Source: an uncultured Gluconobacter sp. (GTDB lineage: Bacteria > Pseudomonadota > Alphaproteobacteria > Acetobacterales > Acetobacteraceae). From it: DNA of 64,000 nt. Made by a program: the position numbers and the translations under genes. How positions within the stretch are numbered: the stretch's first letter is position 1; each line of letters starts with the position of its first letter. Location: NCBI GenBank assembly GCA_937880175.1, contig CALFLO010000075.1:1-64000 (forward strand), given 5' to 3'. Below the pieces are notes generated by a model, which worked only from the letters and a program-made list of their open reading frames with translations, was not told the DNA's origin and made no database searches. Of this stretch, positions 9,006-16,919 are shown in pieces.

Positions 9006-9479
9006 TCAGTATTCTTTCTGCTGGCCGGGCAGGGGAATTGATGTCGGCTTTCCGGGGGAGCCGGCATAGGTCAGCAGGAGCACGGTCTGCCCGTCTCCGC
9101 TCACGCCGCGATGAACGTCATTGACCGATTCCGCAAAGGCCTCGCCCTGATGGAAGGTACGTTTTTTTCCGCTTTCCCGGTCCTCGATCGTGAGGGTGCC
9201 TTCAAGAACGTAGCCGGCATTAGGGTAGGGATGCACATGCCATGGTAGAGCAGAATGCGCCGGAATGGTCAGCCGGATCATGCTGAGCATCGGGCGTGTC
9301 GTCGGGTAATGACCGTAAGGGGTGCCATTCCACGAATGATCATCTGCGAGGAGGTGCTCGGCATGGCCACTGGCTGTAGCGGAGGGGGGCGTCTGTGCGA
9401 TCGCGGGCGACACCGCAAGGATGCCGCTAGCGAACGCCCCTGCAAGGAAGAGCAGGCTCATCTGGGAAAGAAAACGCAT
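9006..9479 (-). CDS. exported cupin-domain protein
   Basis: A 157-residue small single-cupin protein. A hydrophobic N-terminal segment ends in AIA (26-28), a probable signal peptide. The first cupin motif is HVHPYPNAGYVLEG (H81, H83, E93) and H123 supplies the fourth metal ligand position, so a metal site looks intact. No specific substrate can be assigned. It sits on the minus strand upstream of the Tat aminotransferase gene with an 81-base gap, possibly cotranscribed, and is divergent from hpnD. Confidence 0.8.
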   Translation of the reverse strand: MRFLSQMSLLFLAGAFASGILAVSPAIAQTPPSATASGHAEHLLADDHSWNGTPYGHYPTTRPMLSMIRLTIPAHSALPWHVHPYPNAGYVLEGTLTIEDRESGKKRTFHQGEAFAESVNDVHRGVSGDGQTVLLLTYAGSPGKPTSIPLPGQQKEY

Positions 9480-9616
9480 GCCACAAAGACTCCTGATCAG
9501 GTGTTGCGTTTTGGCATCACACTAACGCATGGGACGCCTTTCCGTTCAGGTCATCTTTGTCTCGGGGGGATTTGGGTCTAGAACCCTGATCTTCTGAAAC
9601 GAGACAGGGGACAGAC

Positions 9617-10492
9617 ATGGTTTTCAGCAGGATGCGCGCTTCTTCCGGTCTTCCCTGCGCGCAGGCCGATCTGGATCATGTCGAGAGGATCGTCACCGCT
9701 TCGGGGACGTCCTTCGCCCGTGGGATGCGTATTCTCCCCACGGATCGCCGTCAGGCGATGTTCGCGGTCTATGCGTTCTGCCGCCAGGTGGACGACATCG
9801 CGGATGGCGACGCTGGCGTCGCAGACCCGATGGCGGCCCTTCAGGACTGGCACCGCCGGATTGATAAGCTCTACGAAGGCGTGGCCTCGGACGCGCTTGA
9901 TCGCATTCTGATCGTTGCCATCCATCGCTACCAGCTTCAGGCCAAGGATTTCCATGACGTCATTGATGGCATGGCCATGGATTGTGGCGCTCCGATCGTA
10001 GCGCCCGATGAAGCCACGCTTGATCTGTACTGCGACCGGGTCGCCTCGGCGGTTGGACGGCTTTCTGTCTGTGTGTTCGGGGATTCTTCGGACAATGCAC
10101 GGCGTGTCGCTTACCATCTGGGGCGCGCGCTTCAGCTGACCAACATCCTGCGCGATATCGCCGAGGACGCAGGGCGCGGCAGATTGTATCTTCCTGCCGA
10201 GCTTCTGACCCGCTTTGATGTTCCCAAAGACCCGCAGGAAGCGCTGTATGCGCATGGTCTGGACAATGTGGCGCGCATTCTGGCTGCGCGGGCAAAAGAC
10301 CATTTCCGCGAGGCACGCAATGCGATGCGGCTGTGCAACAGCGCCGCGATGCGTCCGGCCCGCATGATGGCGGCATCCTACGCGCCCATCCTCTCGGCAC
10401 TGGAAAAGCGTGGCTGGAAAACGCCGGACGTCGCTCCGAAGGTCTGCAAACCCTGGAGAAAGCTGCGCACTCTTGCAGCGTATGTGAAGTAA
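9617..10492 (+). CDS. hpnD: presqualene diphosphate synthase HpnD
   Basis: A 291-residue squalene/phytoene synthase-family enzyme that condenses two farnesyl diphosphates to presqualene diphosphate. The first Asp-rich motif DDIAD is at 59-63 and the second (NILRDIAED) has D180 and D184. It heads the second hopanoid block, with hpnE starting five bases after its stop. The 137-base gap upstream, shared with the divergent cupin gene, should hold its promoter; no clear -35/-10 pair was recognised there. Confidence 0.92.
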   Translation: MVFSRMRASSGLPCAQADLDHVERIVTASGTSFARGMRILPTDRRQAMFAVYAFCRQVDDIADGDAGVADPMAALQDWHRRIDKLYEGVASDALDRILIVAIHRYQLQAKDFHDVIDGMAMDCGAPIVAPDEATLDLYCDRVASAVGRLSVCVFGDSSDNARRVAYHLGRALQLTNILRDIAEDAGRGRLYLPAELLTRFDVPKDPQEALYAHGLDNVARILAARAKDHFREARNAMRLCNSAAMRPARMMAASYAPILSALEKRGWKTPDVAPKVCKPWRKLRTLAAYVK

Positions 10493-10497
10493 GCCTC

Positions 10498-11793
10498 ATG
10501 AGCCATGTCCACATCATTGGCGGTGGTCTGGCAGGCCTTTCCGCCGCACTTGAACTGGCGGCACAGGCCCGTGTCACGGTCTATGAAGCAGGACCGGCCT
10601 GTGGTGGCCGGGCACGCTCTTTTCACGACAAATCCCTCGACGCCCGGATCGATAACGGCAATCACCTGATTCTGTCGTCCAACGATCTGACGTTCCGCTA
10701 TCTGGACATCATCGGCGCGCGCCATACCCTGACGGGGCCGGGACTGCCGATATTTCCGTATTATGATCTTGAGGACAGCCTCGCCTGGACGGTGCGCCTG
10801 TCGAAGGGAAAGCTTCCCTTCTGGGCGCTTCCGGGCGGTCGGCGTGTTCCGGGCATGAAGCTGTCCGAGCTTGCCTCTCTGGGACGCTTCCTGCGGGCAG
10901 GCGACAACACGACCGTGGATGCGTGCCTGAGTTCCGGGCAGCTGAGCCGCAGGCTGCTGGTGCCTTTTGCAATTTCCGTTCTCAATACGGATATCCATAC
11001 CGGCAGCGCGAAACTGCTTGGAAACGTGATCCGCAAGTCCCTCGCGAAGGGCGGCATGGCCTGCTGCCCTTGGTTCCCGGCGGTTGGCCTGTCCGAAACG
11101 CTGATCGATCCGGCCGTGGCGTATCTGGAACGTTTTCACGGCGAAGTCCGCACAGGTGTTCGCGTCAGTGCCATCGAACAGCAGAACGGCCGTGCGACAG
11201 CGCTCGAAACGGCTGAGGGGCGGATCGAACTCGGCCCCGAGGACCACGTCATCATGGCCGTGCCGGGGCCGGTTGCGCAGTCCCTGCTTCCGGGAGTGAA
11301 AGCGCCGGATGCCTTTGAGAGCATCGCGAACGCGCATTTCCGTCTCCCGGCCGTGGTTCAGGCCCGTGGCGTTGTCGCGCAGGCCGGGTTCGTGGGGCTG
11401 GTGGGCGGTATTTCGGAATGGATCTTCCTCAAGGGAGATATCCTGTCCGTCACCGTCAGTGCAGCCAACCGCTACGCTGATCGCAAGAACAGCGAACTGC
11501 TGGCCACGATCTGGTCCGAAATCAGGCGCGCGCTTGATCCGGTTCTGTCGCAGTCGCTTCCGGTCGCCATGCCGCCCGCGCGTCTGGTGTGGGAAAAGCG
11601 GGCAACATTCGCCGCGACCCCCGAGCAGAACCGCCTGCGCCCCGGAGCCAGAACGGATCTGGTCAATCTGGCGCTGGCCGGAGACTGGACCGACACCGGT
11701 CTGCCCTCCACGATCGATGGTTCCATCCAGTCCGGTCTTCAGGCCGTGGCTGCGCTGGGCTTCCGCTCCGCCGTTGAAAACACGGGATCGTGA
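10498..11793 (+). CDS. hpnE: hydroxysqualene dehydroxylase HpnE (FAD-dependent)
   Basis: A 431-residue flavoprotein of the amine oxidase/phytoene desaturase type. The FAD-binding dinucleotide fold starts at once with IIGGGLAGLSAA, and the C-terminal FAD segment ends in LAGDWTDTGLPSTIDG. In this pathway HpnE reduces hydroxysqualene to squalene. The ATG at 10498 is chosen over longer in-frame starts because it begins the FAD motif and follows hpnD by five bases. A 112-base gap separates it from shc. Confidence 0.92.
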   Translation: MSHVHIIGGGLAGLSAALELAAQARVTVYEAGPACGGRARSFHDKSLDARIDNGNHLILSSNDLTFRYLDIIGARHTLTGPGLPIFPYYDLEDSLAWTVRLSKGKLPFWALPGGRRVPGMKLSELASLGRFLRAGDNTTVDACLSSGQLSRRLLVPFAISVLNTDIHTGSAKLLGNVIRKSLAKGGMACCPWFPAVGLSETLIDPAVAYLERFHGEVRTGVRVSAIEQQNGRATALETAEGRIELGPEDHVIMAVPGPVAQSLLPGVKAPDAFESIANAHFRLPAVVQARGVVAQAGFVGLVGGISEWIFLKGDILSVTVSAANRYADRKNSELLATIWSEIRRALDPVLSQSLPVAMPPARLVWEKRATFAATPEQNRLRPGARTDLVNLALAGDWTDTGLPSTIDGSIQSGLQAVAALGFRSAVENTGS

Positions 11794-11905
11794 TGAGCAC
11801 TCCCGCAGTCATGATTGTAACACAGCTCCCGCCTTTCAGGACCGCCTGTGTCGGGAGAACCGAACAATGCTGATCTATTCTGATATTCTGGAAAAGGAGG
11901 ACCGC

Positions 11906-13861
11906 GTGAGCGCGACCTTGTCCCGTCAATCCGTCGAACCCGATGAAATCAATCATGCCATCGAGGGAGCGCAGACCGCGCTGGGCGGGAAGCAGAAGTC
12001 AGACGGACACTGGGTTTACGAGCTCGAAGCGGACGCGACGATCCCGGCGGAATATGCGCTGCTCGAACATTATCTCGACCGGATCGACCCGGAAAAGCAG
12101 GCCAAGATCGGTGTCTATCTGCGACGGATCCAGGGCGATCATGGGGGATGGCCGCTTTATCATGATGGCGGTTTCGATCTCTCGGCGACCGTAAAGGCTT
12201 ATTTCGCGCTCAAGGCGATTGGGGACGACATCAATGCGCCGCATATGCGCATTGCACGCGAGGCCATTCTCGATCATGGCGGTGCTGCGCGGACAAACGT
12301 GTTCACTCGGATCCAGCTTGCCCTGTTCGGAGAAGTGCCCTGGCATGCAACGCCCGTGATGCCGGTCGAGCTCATGCTCCTACCACGCAAGGCGTTCTTC
12401 TCAGTCTGGAACATGTCCTACTGGTCCCGGGCGGTCATTGCACCGCTGCTGGTACTGAACGCGCTCCGGCCCAAGGCCATCAATCCGCGCGGTATCCATG
12501 TGCAGGAACTGTTCGTCAAGCCGCCTTCCGAAGTGACGGACTGGATCCGCGGGCCGTACCGCTCGGTCTGGGGCCGGTTTTTCAAGCATCTGGACTCCGC
12601 GCTGCGTCCGGTTCTCCCGCTCATGCCGAAGAGCCTGCACAAAAAGGCCCTTAAGGCCGCCAGCGATTTCATTGAGCCGCGTCTGAGCCGGGGCGGCCTC
12701 GGTGCCATTTATCCGGCCATGGCGAATGTCGTGATGATGTATCGCGCACAGGGCGTTCCGGACAGCGACCCGCGGGCCGTGACGGCATGGGAGGGCATTC
12801 AGGATCTTCTCGTGGATCATGGCGACGAGATCTATTGCCAGCCCTGCGTCTCGCCGGTCTGGGACACGGGTCTGTCTGGTCTTGCGATGCTTGAAGCTGC
12901 ATCCGGTCCAGCTGGCACCAAAACGGCGGAAACGCTTGAGTCCCTGAAGAAGAGCGCGGAATGGCTGCGGCAGCACCAGATCCTGAACGTCAAGGGCGAC
13001 TGGGCCATCAACGCGCCTGACCTTCGCCCCGGTGGCTGGGCGTTCCAGTACGAAAACGACTATTATCCGGACGTCGATGACACCGCCGTCGTGGGTATGT
13101 TGCTGCATCGTGTCGATCCCGAAAACAGCAAGGAAGCCATTTCCCGCGCCCGGGAATGGATCATCGGGATGCAGAGCACCAATGGCGGCTGGGGTGCGTT
13201 CGATATCGACAACGATCACGAACTGCTCAACCATATTCCGTTCTCGGACCATGGCGCACTGCTTGACCCGCCGACTGCCGACGTCTCGGCCCGCTGTATT
13301 TCCTTTCTCGCGCAGCTTGGGGACCCGGATGACAGGCCGATTATCCTCCGGGCCATCGAATATCTGCGTGCGGAACAGGAAGCCGAAGGCTGCTGGTTCG
13401 GCCGCTGGGGCACCAACTATATTTACGGCACATGGTCGGTCCTGTGCGCCCTGAATATCGCGGGCGTGCCTCATGACGACCCAATGGTCCTGCGTGCGGT
13501 GAAGTGGCTCGAAAGCGTTCAGCGTCCTGATGGCGGCTGGGGCGAAGACTGCGCCACTTACGAGGGCGGAACGGCTGGCGAATATAACCAGAGCCTTCCG
13601 TCCCAGACCGCCTGGGCCGTGCTGGCACTCATGGCTGTGGGACGACGTGAGAGCGAGGCCGTAAAGCGCGGTGTGGCCTATCTTGTGTCCCAGCAGGACG
13701 AGAAGGGTGAATGGCAGGAAGACGCCTATAACGCTGTCGGCTTCCCGAAGGTCTTTTACCTGCGCTACCATGGCTACAAGCAGTTCTTCCCGCTGACCGC
13801 ACTCGCCCGTTATCGCAATCTCAGCGTGAGCAACAGCGGCAAGGTGGAGTACGGTTTCTGA
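11906..13861 (+). CDS. shc: squalene-hopene cyclase
   Basis: Cyclises squalene to hopene/hopanol at the inner membrane; also called HpnF. The 651-residue product has the catalytic DVDDTA motif at 389-394 and several QW repeats (for example QSTNGGWGAFD and QRPDGGWGED). The GTG at 11906 is preferred because AAGGAGG lies five bases upstream, the best ribosome site in this region; an ATG at 11867 would add 13 residues and lacks a comparable site. Its stop overlaps the hpnG ATG (TGATG). The conserved C-terminal LRYHGYKQFFPLTALARY shows the protein is full length. Confidence 0.95.
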   Translation: MSATLSRQSVEPDEINHAIEGAQTALGGKQKSDGHWVYELEADATIPAEYALLEHYLDRIDPEKQAKIGVYLRRIQGDHGGWPLYHDGGFDLSATVKAYFALKAIGDDINAPHMRIAREAILDHGGAARTNVFTRIQLALFGEVPWHATPVMPVELMLLPRKAFFSVWNMSYWSRAVIAPLLVLNALRPKAINPRGIHVQELFVKPPSEVTDWIRGPYRSVWGRFFKHLDSALRPVLPLMPKSLHKKALKAASDFIEPRLSRGGLGAIYPAMANVVMMYRAQGVPDSDPRAVTAWEGIQDLLVDHGDEIYCQPCVSPVWDTGLSGLAMLEAASGPAGTKTAETLESLKKSAEWLRQHQILNVKGDWAINAPDLRPGGWAFQYENDYYPDVDDTAVVGMLLHRVDPENSKEAISRAREWIIGMQSTNGGWGAFDIDNDHELLNHIPFSDHGALLDPPTADVSARCISFLAQLGDPDDRPIILRAIEYLRAEQEAEGCWFGRWGTNYIYGTWSVLCALNIAGVPHDDPMVLRAVKWLESVQRPDGGWGEDCATYEGGTAGEYNQSLPSQTAWAVLALMAVGRRESEAVKRGVAYLVSQQDEKGEWQEDAYNAVGFPKVFYLRYHGYKQFFPLTALARYRNLSVSNSGKVEYGF

Positions 13862-14493
13862 TGCTTGGCATTCTCGCAGGCCTGAAACAGGAAGCCCGTC
13901 TGATCCGGCGGTTTCTGCCGGACGCTCCTCTGGCGTTGAGCAATGCAACGCCGGAAGGCGCACGCCGCGGGGTGGAGCGTCTGCTCGCAGCCGGCGCAAC
14001 GGAACTCCTGTCCTTCGGATGCGCCGGAAGCCTGTCACCGGACGCGCCGCCAGGCACTGTCATCGTTGCAGACCATGTTCGACATGAGGGAAAAGACATT
14101 CCCTGCGACCCCAGATTAAGCCAGACCTTCGGTTCGGCCTACGGGCGGCGCGGAGGGATCCTGCACAGCGACGTTCTTGTTGAGCTTGCGCTGGCAAAAG
14201 CCTGGTATTTTTCGGAGACGAAATGCCTTGCCGTAGACATGGAGAGCGGCGTCGTTGCCGGCTCTGGCGTGCCGTTCGCCGTGCTGCGCGTGGTCTGCGA
14301 CGATGCCAGCCGGGATCTGCCCCCGGCGGTCAAGACAAGCGTCAGGGATGGCGCTGTCTATGTTCCGGGGCTGGTTGGCTCACTGCTGCGTCATCCGCTG
14401 CAAATCGGCGGTCTGATCCGTCTGGGGAAAGAAGCCGCCCTGGCCCAGCGCACCATGGCGTCATTCCTTCAGGCCAATCCGCCTCAGGCCTAA
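13861..14493 (+). CDS. hpnG: hopanoid-associated phosphorylase/nucleosidase HpnG
   Basis: A 210-residue member of the nucleoside phosphorylase superfamily. Landmarks are the early glycine-rich SFGCAGSL segment and CLAVDMESGVVA, the Met-Glu motif that binds the ribose. HpnG removes adenine from adenosylhopane to give the ribosyl or phosphoribosyl hopane used for bacteriohopanetetrol. Its partner hpnH (radical SAM, makes adenosylhopane) is not in the window. It is the last gene of the block and is followed by a strong hairpin. Confidence 0.9.
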   Translation: MLGILAGLKQEARLIRRFLPDAPLALSNATPEGARRGVERLLAAGATELLSFGCAGSLSPDAPPGTVIVADHVRHEGKDIPCDPRLSQTFGSAYGRRGGILHSDVLVELALAKAWYFSETKCLAVDMESGVVAGSGVPFAVLRVVCDDASRDLPPAVKTSVRDGAVYVPGLVGSLLRHPLQIGGLIRLGKEAALAQRTMASFLQANPPQA

Positions 14494-14561
14494 AGCGCCG
14501 TCAGACTTTTCCACAAGGCAAGAATTGTGCCGCCGATAACGCGGCCGTCCGCACTGGAGGG

Positions 14562-14608
14562 AATGGGCAGGATAGAGGCTATTGAGGCTGCTATCCTGCC
14601 CATTTTTC
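14562..14608. terminator. bidirectional terminator between hpnG and rlmE
   Basis: A perfect 14-bp stem (14562-14575 with 14591-14604) with a 15-base loop is followed on the plus strand by a T-run, and lies between convergent hpnG and rlmE. It should end the hopanoid transcript. Confidence 0.85.
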
Positions 14609-14610
14609 TG

Positions 14611-15417
14611 TCAGGCGTTCTCGCTGCCTTCGAGCAGGCGTTGCGGTCGAAATCCGGTTGCGATCACGTAAAGCTCGCTGGACTCCTTGCGCGATGCCGG
14701 GGGTTTGACGTGCTTGACGCTTGAGAATGCTGTCTTCATCAGCGCCAGCATGTCTTTTTCTGAGCCGCCCTGGAACACCTTGGCGATGAAGCTGCCGCCC
14801 TCGGCCAGAACCTGAAATGCGAAATCCAGCGCCCCTTCCGCGAGGCCCATGATCCGCATGTGATCGGTCGCGGCATGGCCCGTCGTGTTCGGTGCCATAT
14901 CGGACATGACCAGATCGGCGGGACCGCCCAGCATGTCTTTCAGACGGTCCGGCATATCGGGATCCGTAAAGTCACCCTCAATGATTTCCGCACCGGCGAC
15001 AGGATCAACCGGAAGCAGATCCAAGCCTACGACATGCTTGGCACCACGCTTGACCGCAACCTGCGTCCAGCCACCGGGAGCGGCACCCAGATCAATGATC
15101 CGCGTGCCTTCCTCGATCAGCTTGAAACGGTCGTCAATCTCGATCAGCTTGAAGGCCGCGCGCGACCGCCAGCCCTGTTTGCGTGCGGCTGCGACATAGG
15201 GATCGTTCAACTGGCGGTTGAGCCAGCGCTGCTGGGCCGTGGTGCGCCCACGGGCCGTTTTGAGCGAGACCGTCTTGTTTCGTGCAGTGCGTGACGTCGC
15301 AGAGTCGAGTGTTGCGTCGTTTTCACCGGGATTGGAGGCGCTTTTCAGGGCCTTGCCCGGAATACGCTTCGGTCCCGTGTCCTTGCTGGAACCGGAGCGG
15401 GATCTTGGCGACTTCAT
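14611..15417 (-). CDS. rlmE: 23S rRNA (uridine-2'-O-)-methyltransferase RlmE (FtsJ/RrmJ)
   Basis: Methylates the ribose of a conserved uridine in the 23S A-loop (U2552 in E. coli). The SAM site reads LGAAPGGWTQ, and the K-D-K-E catalytic set is recognisable in RAAFKL, MSDMAP, AKVFQGG and KESSELY. At 268 residues it is longer than E. coli RlmE (209) because of a basic, low-complexity N-terminal extension of about 50 residues, which may help RNA binding. Its ATG overlaps the ppx stop (ATGA), so the two are coupled. Confidence 0.92.
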   Translation of the reverse strand: MKSPRSRSGSSKDTGPKRIPGKALKSASNPGENDATLDSATSRTARNKTVSLKTARGRTTAQQRWLNRQLNDPYVAAARKQGWRSRAAFKLIEIDDRFKLIEEGTRIIDLGAAPGGWTQVAVKRGAKHVVGLDLLPVDPVAGAEIIEGDFTDPDMPDRLKDMLGGPADLVMSDMAPNTTGHAATDHMRIMGLAEGALDFAFQVLAEGGSFIAKVFQGGSEKDMLALMKTAFSSVKHVKPPASRKESSELYVIATGFRPQRLLEGSENA

Positions 15418-16535
15418 ATTGTGGCATACGTCCCGAATGGGCCCCGTGACCGGGGCGTGGCATGGCGACTGGTCGTGTGGCGCCCCTTGCCGGAACGCTG
15501 ACCGTGATCGCGGGCCATACGCAGCAACATCCCGTCGCGCAACCCCCGGTCTGCAATCGTCACGTCATCGACAGGCCACAAACGATGGATTGCTTCAAAG
15601 ATTGCGCAGCCCGGCAATACGAATTTCATGCGTTCCGCACCCACGCACGGATGCTCCGCAAGTTCGTCCCGGTCCAGCTTGCGCAGGCTCCCGATAGCGT
15701 CCACCATACTGGGGCCGGGCAGCGTCAGACCATCAATGGCTGCACGGTTATAACGGGGCAGGGAGAGCGCAACCCCGGCCAGGGTCGTCACGGTTCCCGA
15801 AGTGCCAATCAGCCGGGTTTTACCGAGCGTCACCTCACGCCGGATACGGTGCACGCTCTCAAAGCCCTTCAGATAATCCTGAACATGGCCGACCATCGTC
15901 TCGTAGGACGGACCATGCCCTTCACCGAACATCTCCTGAAGGGTGATCACGCCAACAGGCACACTTGTCGTGCCGATCAGGGTCTGGGTCTGACGTTCGG
16001 GATCAATCCGCACCCAGGCAACTTCGGTGGAGCCACCACCAATATCAAAAAGAACCCCGCGATCGGCACGGACAGGTTTGTGCTCAGGCTGGCGGAAGAG
16101 GGGAGAACAGCTTTCGAGTGCCAGCTCCGCTTCTTCCCGAGCCGTGATGATATCGATCGTCAGTCCCGTCTCGTGCTGCACGCGCGCCAGAAATTCACGG
16201 CCATTGGCAGCCTGACGACAGGCTTCCGTCGCAACAGCACGCACATGAACGAGCGGCCACTGCTTCATGCGTTCCGCACAGATACGGAGTGCATCAAGAG
16301 CACGCTTCATGGACTCTTCGGCAAGACGACCGCTGGAGCGCAGACCTTCGCCCAGACGGACAGAGCGGTTGAAGCTGTCCACGACGCGAAAACCGTTTGG
16401 GGTACCCGCCGCAATCATGAGACGGCAGTTATTGGTTCCCAGATCGATGGCACCAAAGAACGGACCCGTACGTCGTGCAGACGCATGAACAGGCACTGGG
16501 CCTGACAGGTTGTGATCCGTTCCATACCTCATCAT
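15414..16535 (-). CDS. Ppx/GppA family phosphatase
   Basis: A 373-residue exopolyphosphatase/guanosine pentaphosphatase-family enzyme with an actin-like ATPase fold: GAIDLGTNNCRL (phosphate-1), FDIGGGSTE (phosphate-2) and GTSGTVTTLAG. It lacks the long C-terminal domain of E. coli Ppx, as is usual for the shorter alphaproteobacterial forms, so polyphosphate versus pppGpp preference cannot be told. The start is placed at the paired ATGs (16535/16532) because GGGAG lies just upstream; the frame is open further, to 16631, through sequence without family similarity. It is the first gene of a ppx-rlmE pair. Confidence 0.85.
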   Translation of the reverse strand: MMRYGTDHNLSGPVPVHASARRTGPFFGAIDLGTNNCRLMIAAGTPNGFRVVDSFNRSVRLGEGLRSSGRLAEESMKRALDALRICAERMKQWPLVHVRAVATEACRQAANGREFLARVQHETGLTIDIITAREEAELALESCSPLFRQPEHKPVRADRGVLFDIGGGSTEVAWVRIDPERQTQTLIGTTSVPVGVITLQEMFGEGHGPSYETMVGHVQDYLKGFESVHRIRREVTLGKTRLIGTSGTVTTLAGVALSLPRYNRAAIDGLTLPGPSMVDAIGSLRKLDRDELAEHPCVGAERMKFVLPGCAIFEAIHRLWPVDDVTIADRGLRDGMLLRMARDHGQRSGKGRHTTSRHATPRSRGPFGTYATI

Positions 16536-16693
16536 GTGTTTCGGCTCCCGCTTGCCCGTGATCTGGGACCTTGGAAAAGCAGCATGGGGCGCGGGAGACC
16601 TTACTCGCAAGAAAAATATCAGTTTTTTCAAAAAAAATGTCCTAACCCCTCTTGCGCCGCAGGGGGGCGATTGATAAACACCCTCTCACCGCT

Positions 16694-16767
16694 TGGGAGA
16701 TAGTTTAGCGGTAGAACTACCGGCTCTGACCCGGTCAGCCCTGGTTCGAATCCAGGTCTCCCAGCCA
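16694..16767 (+). tRNA. tRNA-Gln (anticodon CTG)
   Basis: A full cloverleaf of 74 bases with encoded CCA. Acceptor arms TGGGAGA/TCTCCCA pair fully, the D-stem is GTTT/GAAC, the anticodon stem ACCGG/CCGGT encloses the loop CTCTGAC with CTG at positions 34-36, and the T-arm is CCTGG-TTCGAAT-CCAGG. The anticodon reads the CAG codon. It stands alone between the divergent ppx gene and guaB. Confidence 0.95.
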
Positions 16768-16919
16768 AGAAATCCTCAGAAAATACCGCAAAAAAGAGAC
16801 TTCCCCTCAGGGGGCAAAGTGCTCTATGAGGACCCGCCAACGGCCGGTCGGCCTTCTGGCCTCCGGTTCACACACATTGCGTCTTTCACGACGCATGACG
16901 TAACGGGGGCACGCGGCTC

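Noticed and set aside
12401..14038. Long minus-strand open frame of 545 codons opposite shc and hpnG
   Set aside because: It lies entirely antisense to strongly recognised genes, has Arg/His-rich composition typical of shadow frames in GC-rich DNA, and shows no family similarity.
14507..14515. TTTTCCACA, a match to a loose DnaA-box pattern; a second copy at 25825-25833
   Set aside because: Two isolated copies 11 kb apart without clustering, AT-rich unwinding region or dnaA nearby do not indicate an origin.
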